A DNA stretch of 64,000 nt from DASTPP01 sp035762175 (GCA_035762175.1 DASTPP010000135.1:1-64000); one strand, 5' to 3'. Shown: positions 41,416-54,799, counted from the first letter of the stretch. A program made the numbers and translations. Notes: generated by a model not told the origin, from the sequence alone.

Positions 41416-44237
41416 GGCGGCGCGCCCCCGCCGGCCTCGTCGAGCCGCCCCCGCTCGAGGCGGAGCTTGCGCCAGCCCGCGCCCGACCAGAGCCCTTCGC
41501 GCACCGCGCGCTCGGCCTCGAGCAAGGCCCGGTAGCGCGAGCCGGGTCGCGCGGCGAGGTCGGCCGGCGCCCCGTCTTCGGCGACGCGCCCGCCCTCGAC
41601 GACGAGCACCCGCTCGAAGCCCAGCGTCTCGCCGACGTCGTGCGTCACGCAGAGCAGGGTCGCCCGCTGCCAGAGCGCGCGCGCCCGCACGAGCAACGCC
41701 CGCCGCCGCTCGCGATCGAGGCCGCGGAAGGGCTCGTCGAGCAGCACGAGGCGCGCGTCCGGCCGCAGCATCGCCCGGGCGAGGCGCACCCGCTGCCCCT
41801 CGCCGCCCGAGACGAGCCCGCCGCCTTCGCCCAGCCGGGTCTGTTGCCCCTCGGGCAGGCGCTCGAGCACGTCGTAGAGCTCGGCCGCCTCGAGCACGCC
41901 GGCGAGCGCGGCGCCCTCGGGCGCGCCGTAGCGCACGTTCTCGAGGAAGGAGCGGTTCCAGAGCTGCACGGCGGGGTCGACCCAGGTCGTCTCGCGCCGC
42001 AACCGCAGCAGGCCCGGGCCGTCGAGGGGCGCGCCGTCGACGAGCACGCGGCCCTCGGCCGGCCGGTGCCAGCCCAAAAGCAGGCCGAGCAGGCTCGACT
42101 TGCCGGCGCCCGAAGGGCCGACGACCGCCACGTGGCTGCCCGGGGCGATGCGCAGATCGACGCCCTCGAGAATGACGTGGCCGCTCGCCTGCACGCTCAC
42201 GCCCTCGAAGGCGAGCGCCGCCGGCCCCGGCAGCGGCCCGGCCGCCGCCCCGCCCGACGCCCCGCCCGACGCCCCGGCCCCGCCGTCGTCGGGGGCGCCG
42301 AGCGGCTCGAGCAGCCGCAGCGCGACGTTGCGCTGCGCGGGGTACTGCCGCAGCGCCGCCGCGAGCTCTTGCCCCCGCGCCGGCAGGCCGAGCGCCCAGT
42401 AGACCAGCAAGAGCCCCCGCGGCCCGGCGCCCTGGCGGGCCACGTGGTCGAAGAGCAGCCAGAGGGCCGCCCCCTGGCCCAGGAGGGCCTGCAGCCCCTG
42501 CGCCACGGTCGAGGCCCGCAGCATCGAGCGGCCCGAGAGCGACCACTCGCCGAGCAGCGCTTCGTGCTCGCGGCGCACCGAGCGCTCGGCCGCGTGGGCG
42601 CGCACCGGCACGAGGCCCACGAGCGCGTCGACGTAAAAGCGCGCGAGCGCGCCCGCGTGCGTGCGCACCCGCAGATCGCGCTCGACGAGGGCGCTGCTCG
42701 CGGCGAAGGGCACGAGCGCCGAGAGCGCCGCGAGCGCGAGCGCCGCCGGCGCGCCGCCCGGGTCGGCCCAGACGAGCGCCGCCGTGGTGACGGCGACGCC
42801 GCAGGCGGCCCGCACGAGCTGCTCGCCGAAGGCCGGCAGGTGCCGCAGCGCGTGCGCGCTGTGCCCGCGCTCGGCCATGTCGGACATCGGCCGGCTGCCG
42901 AAGTACCGGTCGCCGAGCCTTGGGATCTTCGCGAGGAAGGCGACGCGAAGGCGCGCCTCGAGGTTGCGCCCGAGGCGCAAGACGCCGGAGACGAGCGGCA
43001 CCTCGAGCGCGAGCGCGAGCGCCAGAAAGGCCACGATCACCGCCACCGCCCCGAGCCGCAGCTCGGGCAGCGGCAGCTCGCGGCCGACGTGAATCAGGCC
43101 GCGAAAGAGCAGCGCCTCGGCGACGGCCGCGCACGTCGCCAGCGCGACCCCGCCCGCGATCGCCGCGGGCGCGAGCAGCCCGTCTTCGCGCAGCATCGCC
43201 AGCAGCGTCCGCCGCGACCGGTCGGGGGGCTCGGCGAGCGCGGCAGCGAGCTCGGGCGAGGCCGGCGGGGCCGCCTCGCTCCGACCCCGTTCGGGCGCCT
43301 CCGAGGGCGAAATCGCTTCGAGCGGCGGGGGGGCCGAGGCCGCGTCCGGCCACGAAGGGCGCTCTGCCCCGGCCTCGGCCGCGCTGGGCCCCCGGGCCGG
43401 CGTGGACAACGACGTCGTCGCGCGCCGCCCGCGCACGCGCACCAGCACCGCGCCCCGCAAGAGCACCTGCTCTTCGCCATCGTCCGAGGCCGGCACGGAC
43501 CGCGCCGTCCAGAACCTCATCGGGATGGGGTCGAGCTCGCCGCCGACCTCGTCGAAGTCGCGGTCGAGCAGCACGTCGAGCATGCGCGCGGCCTCGCGCC
43601 CTCGCGCCACCCCGCCCGCCTGCGCCATCGATTCGACCAGCCGCGCGCCCGCGTCGAGCGCGGCGAGCGCGCGCCAGCCCGGCGCCGCCAGCGCCGCCGC
43701 CTGCTGCGCCTTGCCCCGGTCGGGCACCCCCAGGCGCGCGAGCCGCTGCCCGAGCGGCCGCAGAAAGTCTTCGCCCTCGGCCCACCCGCGAAAGGCCTCG
43801 GCGGGGACGGTGGTCAGGTGCACGAAGAGCTCGTCGCGAAAGCGGGCGCGCGCCGGCCAGCGCCGCCCGGTCGCCGGGTCCATCACCTGGACGCGCCCGC
43901 CGAGGCGGTTCCACACGACGACGAAGTGCGTCTGCCCGCTCGGCAGCCGCACGACGGCGATGGCCGGCAGCGCCCGCGCGCCCGCGAGCAGCACGTGCTC
44001 GCGGGGCACCATGATCTGCTCGGCGTCGAGCCCGAGCTCGCACGCGATGTCTTCGAGCGTGTCGATCGACGTGCCGTCGACGTCGGTCTGGCAGGCCTCG
44101 CGCAGGCGCCCGTACGAGACCGAGATGCCGAAGCCCCCGAGCAGGCAGGTGAGCGCGGCGGGGCCGCAGTCCATCATCGAGGTCTGCACCACCTCGGGGG
44201 CCAAGAGGCGCCCCCCCTGCCCGCCGCCGACCCTCAC
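41412..44237 (-). CDS. C39 peptidase-containing ABC exporter of the lanthipeptide
   Basis: A 941-residue protein from GTG 44235-44237, overlapping the HlyD stop (GTGA). The N-terminal C39 peptidase has QTSMMDCGPAAL (Cys24), THFVVVW (His104) and DPATG (Asp120), so the triad is complete. It removes leaders after small-residue pairs; all three precursors share Ala-Gly at the leader end. A non-standard cytoplasmic insert (about 140-400) follows, then the membrane domain and an ATPase (GPSGAGKSS, VSGGEGQRVRLARA, LVLLDEPF). It should couple cleavage to export with HlyD. Confidence 0.92.
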   Translation of the reverse strand: MRVGGGQGGRLLAPEVVQTSMMDCGPAALTCLLGGFGISVSYGRLREACQTDVDGTSIDTLEDIACELGLDAEQIMVPREHVLLAGARALPAIAVVRLPSGQTHFVVVWNRLGGRVQVMDPATGRRWPARARFRDELFVHLTTVPAEAFRGWAEGEDFLRPLGQRLARLGVPDRGKAQQAAALAAPGWRALAALDAGARLVESMAQAGGVARGREAARMLDVLLDRDFDEVGGELDPIPMRFWTARSVPASDDGEEQVLLRGAVLVRVRGRRATTSLSTPARGPSAAEAGAERPSWPDAASAPPPLEAISPSEAPERGRSEAAPPASPELAAALAEPPDRSRRTLLAMLREDGLLAPAAIAGGVALATCAAVAEALLFRGLIHVGRELPLPELRLGAVAVIVAFLALALALEVPLVSGVLRLGRNLEARLRVAFLAKIPRLGDRYFGSRPMSDMAERGHSAHALRHLPAFGEQLVRAACGVAVTTAALVWADPGGAPAALALAALSALVPFAASSALVERDLRVRTHAGALARFYVDALVGLVPVRAHAAERSVRREHEALLGEWSLSGRSMLRASTVAQGLQALLGQGAALWLLFDHVARQGAGPRGLLLVYWALGLPARGQELAAALRQYPAQRNVALRLLEPLGAPDDGGAGASGGASGGAAAGPLPGPAALAFEGVSVQASGHVILEGVDLRIAPGSHVAVVGPSGAGKSSLLGLLLGWHRPAEGRVLVDGAPLDGPGLLRLRRETTWVDPAVQLWNRSFLENVRYGAPEGAALAGVLEAAELYDVLERLPEGQQTRLGEGGGLVSGGEGQRVRLARAMLRPDARLVLLDEPFRGLDRERRRALLVRARALWQRATLLCVTHDVGETLGFERVLVVEGGRVAEDGAPADLAARPGSRYRALLEAERAVREGLWSGAGWRKLRLERGRLDEAGGGAPP

Positions 44238-45418
44238 CGCCCGCCCCCCGACGGCGAGGGGCGCCCGGCCGGCGGGCGCACGAGCTGCCCGGCCGCCCGC
44301 AACAAGAGCGTCGCCGGCGTGACGCGCTCGACCTCGACGACGACCTCGCCCGGCAGCCCGTGCTGCATCGGAATGGGCGACCCGGGCTCGGGCCGCACCG
44401 CGAGCTCGACCCGCACGCGCCCGCTCTGCGCCTCGGTGCCGACGCTCGAGACCTCGGCCGGCGCCGAGCCGAACTCCGTCCAGGGGAAGGCGTCGAGGCG
44501 CACCTGCGCGCTCTGCCCCGGCGCGAGCCGCCCGACCGACGCGACGGGGAACTCGGCGACCACCCGCAGCTCGCCCGGCGGCACCACGGTCGCGATCGCG
44601 TCGCCCTCGCTCAGGAACGCGCCCTCGCGCAGCACCGCGATCTCGCCCAGCCGCCCGGCCACGGGGGCGCGCACGACGCGCCGCTCGATCTCGCCCTCGA
44701 TCGTGGCGATCTCGGCCCGCAACGCCGACCGCTCGCCCTCGAGCGCGGCCGCCTGCCGCTCGAGCCCCGCGAGCGTCGCCGCGAGCACCCCGAGCTGGCT
44801 GCGCTGCTCGGCGTCGGCCCGCGTGGCCCCGAGCTGCTGCGCCTGGGTGCCCGCGCGCCTGGCCCGCGCCTCGGCGTCGGCCCGCACCGCCTCGGCCTCC
44901 GAGGCCAGCCCCGCGCGCTGGAGCTGCGCCGCCCGCTCGGCCTCGACCTCGGAAAGGCGCGCCGTCGCTTCGGCCTCTCGCTGCCGGGCCAGGGCCTCGT
45001 CGTTGCGCGCCCGCCCCGCCTGCTCGGCCTCGCGCAGCGCCCGCCGGTGCTCGTCGACCTCGCGCCCGAGCGGCCTGGCCTGCGCCTCGCTCGCGGCGAG
45101 CCGGGCGCGCTTCTCTTCGAGCTGTAGCCGCAGCGGCCGCGCGTCGAGCTCGAGCAGCACGTCGCCCGCTTCGACCGCGTCGGCGAGCGCGAAGCGCACC
45201 GCCGCCACCTGCCCCGAGACCGGCGCCGCGACGCGGTGCGGCGTCCGCCCGACTTCGAGCCGCGCCGACGCGCTCACCTCGTAGCGCGCGACCCGGGCCA
45301 AAAAGAGCCACGCCGCCCAGGCCGCGAGCAAGAGGGCCCCCACGCCCACGCCGACCAGCGAGCGCCGATGGTCCGAGGCTCGAATGGCCTTCAGCGATCG
45401 AGAGAAGCCGGCAGACAT
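44234..45418 (-). CDS. HlyD-family membrane fusion protein of the exporter
   Basis: A 394-residue protein from ATG 45416-45418. A single membrane helix (SLVGVGVGALLLAAWAAWLF) is followed by a lipoyl-like half (VAAPVSGQVAAVRFALADAV), a long coiled coil (about 90-230, heptads of Ala, Leu, Arg and Glu), and the second lipoyl half (RAPVAGRLGEIAVLREGAFL). The barrel domain is at the end. It is the first gene of the exporter operon, driven by the sigma-54 promoter at 45494-45509, and its stop overlaps the C39 gene. Confidence 0.9.
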   Translation of the reverse strand: MSAGFSRSLKAIRASDHRRSLVGVGVGALLLAAWAAWLFLARVARYEVSASARLEVGRTPHRVAAPVSGQVAAVRFALADAVEAGDVLLELDARPLRLQLEEKRARLAASEAQARPLGREVDEHRRALREAEQAGRARNDEALARQREAEATARLSEVEAERAAQLQRAGLASEAEAVRADAEARARRAGTQAQQLGATRADAEQRSQLGVLAATLAGLERQAAALEGERSALRAEIATIEGEIERRVVRAPVAGRLGEIAVLREGAFLSEGDAIATVVPPGELRVVAEFPVASVGRLAPGQSAQVRLDAFPWTEFGSAPAEVSSVGTEAQSGRVRVELAVRPEPGSPIPMQHGLPGEVVVEVERVTPATLLLRAAGQLVRPPAGRPSPSGGGR

Positions 45419-45473
45419 GAGCAGCGGGTCGCGAAGGGGCGCGAGCCCGGCGTCGTTCGCGCCGGGCCCTGGC

Positions 45474-45509
45474 TTGCGCAACGAGCAAACGCCAGCAAGC
45501 AACGTGCCT
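45474..45509 (-). promoter_or_regulatory. Sigma-54 promoter of the exporter operon with a TTGCGCAA palindrome
   Basis: The minus strand at 45509-45494 reads AGGCACG-TTGC-TTGCT, one mismatch from consensus. The predicted start is about 65 bases before the HlyD start codon. A perfect TTGCGCAA lies at 45474-45481, near the transcription start, with a GAGCAAAC variant next to it. Confidence 0.75.
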
Positions 45510-45546
45510 GCTACCCTTCGCGGCCGTCAAGGCCAGACCGCGGGCC

Positions 45547-46956
45547 TCAACCTTGCTTGGGCCGGTACGCCTCGGGGTCGAGGCCGTACCGTTCGACCCA
45601 GCGGTAGACCTGCTCGCGGCCCTTGCCGAGCTCTCGGGCGACCGCCGCCACGTTGCCGCCGTGCCGAGCGAGCGACTCCGCGACCAGGTCGCGCCGCGCG
45701 CGCTCTTCTTCGGAGAGCTCGCGCGGCGGGGCGGGCGCCGCCGGCGGGGCGGCCGGACGGGCCGGCTTCGGCGCCTCCTCGTCGTACGAAGGGCCCTCGG
45801 GCGCCTCGAGCGGCCCGGGCCCGGGGGCGAGCGCGAGCGCGCCGCCGAGCCAGAACTCGAGCTCGCGCACGTTGCGCCGCCACGCGCGCGAAAAGAGATC
45901 GCGCGCCATCGCGTGCGAGAGCGTCACGTCGCGGCGGTCGCCCGCGCGGCGCGCCAAGAGCGAGCTCACGATGAGCCCGATGTCTTCGCGCCGCTCGCGC
46001 AAGGGGGGCAGCCGAAAGGTCAGGCCCTGCAGCCGCGCCAAGAGATCGGCGCGGAACTGCCCGGCCAACACCATCGTCTCGAGATCGCGGTGCGTCGCCG
46101 CCACGACGCGCAAGTCGACCTGGCGCACTTGCGTCGCGCCGACGGGGCGCACCTCGCCCTCTTGGAGGGCGCGCAAGAGGGTCGATTGCGCCGACGCGGG
46201 CAGCTCGCCAATCTCGTCGAGAAAGAGCGTGCCGTGGTCCGACGCGGGCACGAGGCCGAGGCGGTCTTCGGTCGCGCTCGAGAACGCCCCCTTGCGGTGG
46301 CCGAAGAGCTCGCTCTCGACCAACCCCGAAGGGATGGCGCCGCAGTTGACCGGCACGAACTTGCCCGACCTGCCCGACCGCGTATGCACCGAGCGCGCGA
46401 CGAGCTCTTTGCCCGTGCCGGTCTCGCCGATGATGAGCAGCGGCAGCGGCGACGAGGCCGCGTGCCCCAGCCGCGTGAACAGCTCGCCGAGGCGCGGCTG
46501 CATCGTGAGCAACAGGTCGGTGCGGGCGCTGCCCGAGAGCTCGCCGTCGGGCGCGGGCGGCTGCGACTCGCGGTACACGAAGAACGTGTGCCCGATCTCG
46601 ATCACGTCTCCGTCCGAGAGCACCTCGCGCGCGACGCGCACGCCTTGGCGAAAGGTGCCGTTCTTCGCCCCGTTGTCGTAGAGCACGGTGCGGTCGCGCT
46701 CGCGCACCAGGCGCGCGTGCTCGGTCGACGCCCACCCGTCGGGCACGCGCACGCTCAGCCGGGAGCCCTCGCGGCTCGCCGAGAGCGGGCCCTTGCCGCG
46801 CCCGATGCGCACCTCGTCGACGTCGGCCAGCGACCAGCGGTGCGAAGGGGCCAGCGGCTCTTCCGCGCGCAAGACGGCGATGAGCACGGGCGCGCCCTTC
46901 GCTTCGGGCGCGCCGCGCGGGCCGACCGTCAGCGTCGCCGTCTCGTCGTCAGACAC
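45547..46956 (-). CDS. FHA-domain sigma-54-type enhancer-binding regulator
   Basis: A 469-residue protein. An N-terminal FHA domain (about 35-130) shows IGRG (51-54), the Ser-x-x-His of STEH (77-80) and NGAKNGTF (95-102), for binding phosphothreonine. The AAA+ domain (about 145-370) has Walker A GETGTGKE and LFLDEIGELP. The C-terminus has a Fis-type helix-turn-helix (GGNVAAVARELGKGREQVYR). The sigma-54 contact loop GAFTGA reads GAFSSA (223-228), a rare form. It is upstream of the exporter operon and is the obvious activator of the four sigma-54 promoters in this locus. Kinase input through FHA is inferred. Confidence 0.9.
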   Translation of the reverse strand: MSDDETATLTVGPRGAPEAKGAPVLIAVLRAEEPLAPSHRWSLADVDEVRIGRGKGPLSASREGSRLSVRVPDGWASTEHARLVRERDRTVLYDNGAKNGTFRQGVRVAREVLSDGDVIEIGHTFFVYRESQPPAPDGELSGSARTDLLLTMQPRLGELFTRLGHAASSPLPLLIIGETGTGKELVARSVHTRSGRSGKFVPVNCGAIPSGLVESELFGHRKGAFSSATEDRLGLVPASDHGTLFLDEIGELPASAQSTLLRALQEGEVRPVGATQVRQVDLRVVAATHRDLETMVLAGQFRADLLARLQGLTFRLPPLRERREDIGLIVSSLLARRAGDRRDVTLSHAMARDLFSRAWRRNVRELEFWLGGALALAPGPGPLEAPEGPSYDEEAPKPARPAAPPAAPAPPRELSEEERARRDLVAESLARHGGNVAAVARELGKGREQVYRWVERYGLDPEAYRPKQG

Positions 46957-47130
46957 TACCCGTCACCTCGAAAGAGGGGCCGACCGACCCCACCCGGGCC
47001 ATCGGAAGGGGCTGGCGCTCGTGCGGAGGGGCCATCAAGGCGGCTACCGTACCGCAGGCGGGCCGGCGCCGTCACGCGGGGGGCCCGCACCCGGCGCCGC
47101 CTCACCCTCGGCGAGGGTGGGCCTGCCCCG

Positions 47131-47319
47131 TCAAGCCGGCCCTGCCGAGGCAGAGGTGCAATTGGTACCGGTCCGCTCGGTCTGGGGGTCCTGCGCGGCT
47201 TGACCGGCTTTCACACCTGTCTTCAACGTGAACTTTCTGATTCTCAAATCAGAGAGCTTCTTTTCGAACGCCGCGTCTTGATGCTTTTCGCTCTTTTTTC
47301 GAAGAAGGAACGTTTTCAT
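47131..47319 (-). CDS. Lanthipeptide-type precursor peptide 3
   Basis: A 62-residue peptide from ATG 47317-47319. The leader MKTFLLRKKSEKHQDAAFEK then KLSDLRIRKFTLKTGVKAG matches precursor 2 over SDL-[KR]-x-[KR]-K-x-TLKTGVKAG. The putative core is QAAQDPQTERTGTNCTSASA then GPA, with a single Cys and six or so Ser/Thr, so it can form at most one lanthionine plus dehydro residues. A consensus sigma-54 promoter precedes it (47384-47399). Its position 4 kb from the exporter and 8 kb from LanB shows that the locus spreads over several transcripts. Confidence 0.82.
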   Translation of the reverse strand: MKTFLLRKKSEKHQDAAFEKKLSDLRIRKFTLKTGVKAGQAAQDPQTERTGTNCTSASAGPA

Positions 47320-47383
47320 GTCGGCTCTTCGGCTCACTTCCCTGCGAAGCCGATGCTATCTCCTTTTTCTGGTCTCCGCCTTG

Positions 47384-47399
47384 AGCAAGGGGCGTGCCA
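47384..47399 (-). promoter_or_regulatory. Consensus sigma-54 promoter of precursor 3
   Basis: The minus strand reads TGGCACG-CCCC-TTGCT, an exact match to the -24/-12 consensus. The predicted start is about 54 bases before the start codon. Confidence 0.85.
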
Positions 47400-47462
47400 G
47401 AGGCGGGGCGCACGAAAGGTGACGCGGGTGCGGCCTTGCGAGCTCGCTGCCCGGGGGCTCAT

Positions 47463-47510
47463 CCGTGGCGCCACCCGTGGCGCCACCGGTGGTGTCACGG
47501 GTGGCGCCAC
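47463..47510. promoter_or_regulatory. Four 12-bp palindromic tandem repeats upstream of precursor 3
   Basis: CCGTGGCGCCAC occurs twice, then CGGTGGTGTCAC and GGGTGGCGCCAC, in strict 12-bp period. Each exact copy contains the 10-bp palindrome GTGGCGCCAC. They lie 64-112 bp upstream of the -24 element of the precursor 3 promoter, where an activator would bind. The rest of 47400-47622 holds no gene. Confidence 0.5.
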
Positions 47511-47622
47511 AGGCGGCAGGGGCCTCGGCGGCACCACGCCGTACGGGGGCGACGGCGCGAGCCCCGCCCGCCGCGGGCGCACGCCGGGGTAGGGCGCACG
47601 CGACGGCGCCATCCGCGCGCGC

Positions 47623-52218
<4,596 letters not shown>

Positions 52219-52713
52219 CGGTCGGCGGTGGCCGTGGGCGGTGCGAAGGCGCCCCCCGAAGACCGTCGCTCACGCTGTCGAGTCGAGAGCTTTGCGCGAC
52301 GTTTACGGGGCCGCCCGAGAGCGAGTGCGCCAACGCCTGCCAACATCTAGAATCGCCAGTTTTACTTGCGACCGCCAAAAAGTAAAGGCAGCGACCCTCG
52401 CGCCTTCGTCGGTCTTGGCACGCCCGCGCCGCGGGCGCCGTCGGCGCGGCCCACGCGAACGCCGGGGCCCGTCCGGACGACGACGAGACGCGAGCCTAGC
52501 CCCACGGATGACGACACATGTGACGCCACAGCCCAGACCCCCCCCTCCGCCCGCATTTCTCGCCCGCGCCCCCGGCCCCGTCGAGCCCGCACGCAGGCCC
52601 GCCGGCCTGCCGCGGGCCCGCCCATCGCCGAGCGCCGGTGCTGGCACGGAACGAGCAAAGGCCGAACGTCGAGTGCGTTCCGCGCGAGAGGCGTACGGAA
52701 CGGAGAGGGAGCC
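52219..52713. other. Divergent intergenic region
   Basis: No gene is supportable here. A 7-bp inverted repeat TTTACTT ... AAGTAAA with a 13-base spacer lies near 52360-52386, in a locally AT-richer patch. The stretch separates the kinase and a lipoprotein gene reading outward. GGAGAGGGAGCC precedes the latter. Confidence 0.3.
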
Positions 52714-53271
52714 ATGAATCACGTTCGTCGATCGATGCACTATGGGCGAGTGTGCTTGCTAGCGGCTTTGCTACCCCTGGGCGCCTGCGCCGAGCCTGCC
52801 GAGCCCGCGCCCGGCGAGGGCGAAGACGTCGCCACGGTCGAGCAAAAGCAGGTTTGCGCCGACTGCGAGCCCGACGGCGGGGGGGGCGGCGGCGGCGGCA
52901 CGAGCGGCGACTACCCCATCATTACCTTCTGGGAAGACAACGATTGCGGCGGGAGCCAGGTCGGCTGGTTCAGCGCGACCAACATCCCGATGAAGATACC
53001 GAACGCGAGCGGGTCGGGGTGGGTCAACGACGAGGCGAAGTCGGTGCGGCTGTTCAACATCCCCGCCGGGACGGTGCTGCGCGTCTACGACAGCTCGGTG
53101 CCCGACCTGACCGACGACTGGTCGACGATTTACGTCAAGCGGTTCGTGGCCGACCTCTGCGTCTACTCGTTCCAGGTCACGTGGGACGACGTCGACCACA
53201 CGGTCGTGCGTAACCACATTCGCGACGGCCTCGACGGCAAAGTGTCGCTCGTGCGGGTCGACAATCAGTGA
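52714..53271 (+). CDS. Lipoprotein, beta/gamma-crystallin-like
   Basis: A 185-residue protein from ATG 52714 with GGAGAGGGAGCC upstream. The signal peptide ends at LAALLPLGACAEPAEP (lipobox LGAC). A Gly-rich linker is followed by TFWEDNDCGGSQVGWFSATN, DEAKSVRLFNIPAGTVLRVY and SFQVTWDDVDHTVV. The pattern (aromatic/acidic start, N-x-x-A-K-S-V-R, G-x-x-L-x-x-Y) recalls one or two beta/gamma-crystallin motifs, which are often calcium-binding surface domains. The fold assignment is tentative. Confidence 0.65.
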   Translation: MNHVRRSMHYGRVCLLAALLPLGACAEPAEPAPGEGEDVATVEQKQVCADCEPDGGGGGGGGTSGDYPIITFWEDNDCGGSQVGWFSATNIPMKIPNASGSGWVNDEAKSVRLFNIPAGTVLRVYDSSVPDLTDDWSTIYVKRFVADLCVYSFQVTWDDVDHTVVRNHIRDGLDGKVSLVRVDNQ

Positions 53272-53447
53272 GGCCGCGGCGGCCGCCCGGGCCGGGGGCC
53301 GCCGGCGGCGGAGCGAGCGCCCCGCCTCGCCCCCGCCCGAGGGGCGCCCCGCCGCCGCGCGGCGTCGCCCCGGCCGGGCGCCGGCCCGCCGAAGCCGGCC
53401 CGGACGGCAACGAAGTCGAAAATTATTGCAACGAGGAGAATGGCTTC

Positions 53448-53843
53448 ATGCTGAAAATCGTCACTCTCGGTCTCGCCACCCTTCTGACGGCCTGCGCGGC
53501 GGCGCCGGGCGAACCGGCCCCCGAGGGCAAGCCTGCCGGCGAAGAGGCCGTCGGCGCCGCGCAGCAAGAGCTCATGTCGACCGGCTTCAACCGGACGTAT
53601 TACAGCGATAGCTCGCTCACCGTCGCGGTCGGCTGGGAGGTTCGGGACTGCGACCCCAGCTACAACGAGTTCGACGGCGAGAAGACGAAGTACTACAAGC
53701 AGACGCGCTACAATTGCCCCGGCAGCAACATGCCCGGGCTGCCCTCGACGGGCTGCTACATCTGCTACGACAGCAACGAGCCGTACGAGCCGCACTCGCT
53801 GACCTGCGTCGCCTCGTCGTGCCCGGTCTTCGGGTGGCCTTAA
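53448..53843 (+). CDS. Small lipoprotein, DUF6289-like
   Basis: A 131-residue protein from ATG 53448 with GAGGAG upstream. The signal MLKIVTLGLATLLTACAAAP has lipobox LTAC. The mature part contains TYYSDSSLTVAVGWEVRDCD and STGCYICYDSNEPYEPHSLT with several Cys. Small Cys-rich proteins with YYSD..xTVxVG and a GCYIC core resemble DUF6289 members. Their function is unknown. The gene lies in the same direction as the preceding lipoprotein. Confidence 0.65.
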   Translation: MLKIVTLGLATLLTACAAAPGEPAPEGKPAGEEAVGAAQQELMSTGFNRTYYSDSSLTVAVGWEVRDCDPSYNEFDGEKTKYYKQTRYNCPGSNMPGLPSTGCYICYDSNEPYEPHSLTCVASSCPVFGWP

Positions 53844-53904
53844 CCGCCGTTCGGCGCCGGCCCCGCAGGGCCCCCGGGCCCGGTCGTGCGGCGCCCCGCC
53901 CGGC

Positions 53905-54384
53905 TCAGGGCGGGGCGGCCGCGATGTCGGCGACCGTGGCGGTGCCGGCGCCGTGCGCGCCCACGACGACCCGGACGGCGTCGGTGAGGCCGTGCCGCGA
54001 GAGCGCGTCGAGCAGCTCGCGCGGGTTGTCGGCCGGGAGCCGCAAGCCCGGGCTGAACAGATCGACCGAGAACAGCACCCCGGCGCCCGGGACGAAGGGG
54101 AGCAGCAGATCGGTCGCGTGCTCGCTCGGCAAGTCGTAGAGCGCGATCGGGTTCGTGGCGTCGTCGAGGACGAGCGACGCCCCCTCGGGGACGGTCACGA
54201 TCTCGGGCCGGGGGCGCGGGCTCTTCGCCAGCTCGTCGGGCTCGAGCGTCGAGGGGCGGGCCAGCAAGCCGACCCAGGCGTCGCGCGCGGGCTCGCCCAC
54301 GACCAGCGTCGCGCCGCGCGCCACGAAGGTGCGCGCGCAGGCCGAGTGGTCTTGGTGATAGTGCGAGACGACCACGTGCGTCAC
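53905..54384 (-). pseudogene. N-terminally truncated metallo-beta-lactamase-fold hydrolase
   Basis: The frame starts at GTG 54382-54384 directly with THVVVSHYHQDHSACARTF. It contains the HxHxDH metal motif (residues 8-13) but nothing of the 60 or more residues that should precede it. The rest (LVLDDATNPIALYDLPSEHA, AGVLFSVDLFSPGL) is a typical MBL-fold second half with further metal-ligand candidates. About 159 residues remain against the usual 250-300. A palindrome (54413-54434, CCAGCTACC-TCGC-GGTAACTGG) lies just past the break and resembles an array-4 unit. Confidence 0.6.
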
Positions 54385-54799
54385 GGGGCGGTTCGCGCGC
54401 CGACCCGGTCAACCAGCTACCTCGCGGTAACTGGTATCGCGCGCGCCCGGTGGCGCGAACGTCGACGCGGGCGCCACGCGCCCCGGCCCGCGCGACCGAC
54501 GCCAGGGTCGGCGTCGACGCCCGCCCGCTTTCTCACGGCGTCGTCGCCGCGCGCGGCCCGCGCCGGCAGGGTTGCGCGATCGGCCCGCTCAGGCTCATAC
54601 GCTGCGCTCGACGCCCCGCGCGGCGGCCGGGACGTGCCCGGCCGCGTTCCAACACCACCGGAAAACCCCGTAACGTGCCGAATCGTGAGCGGTCCGGGCG
54701 CCGCCCTCGCCGCGCGCGCCGGCCGGGGCGAGCCCCGAACGACTGGGCGCGCGCCGTGCCCCCTGTCGACAGCCGACAGATGGAGCAGAGTGGGACCCC
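54385..54799. other. Gene-free stretch with a solo palindrome
   Basis: No gene is supportable in this 415-bp stretch. The palindrome CCAGCTACC-TCGC-GGTAACTGG at 54413-54434 has the TACC-TCGCG-GGTA layout of the array at 58741. The promoter of the DUF418 gene must be here but is not obvious. Confidence 0.35.

Noticed and set aside
41640..45284. Very long plus-strand reading frame opposite the exporter operon
   Set aside because: The minus strand carries clear C39, ABC and HlyD signatures; the plus frame is Arg/Pro/Ala-rich shadow.
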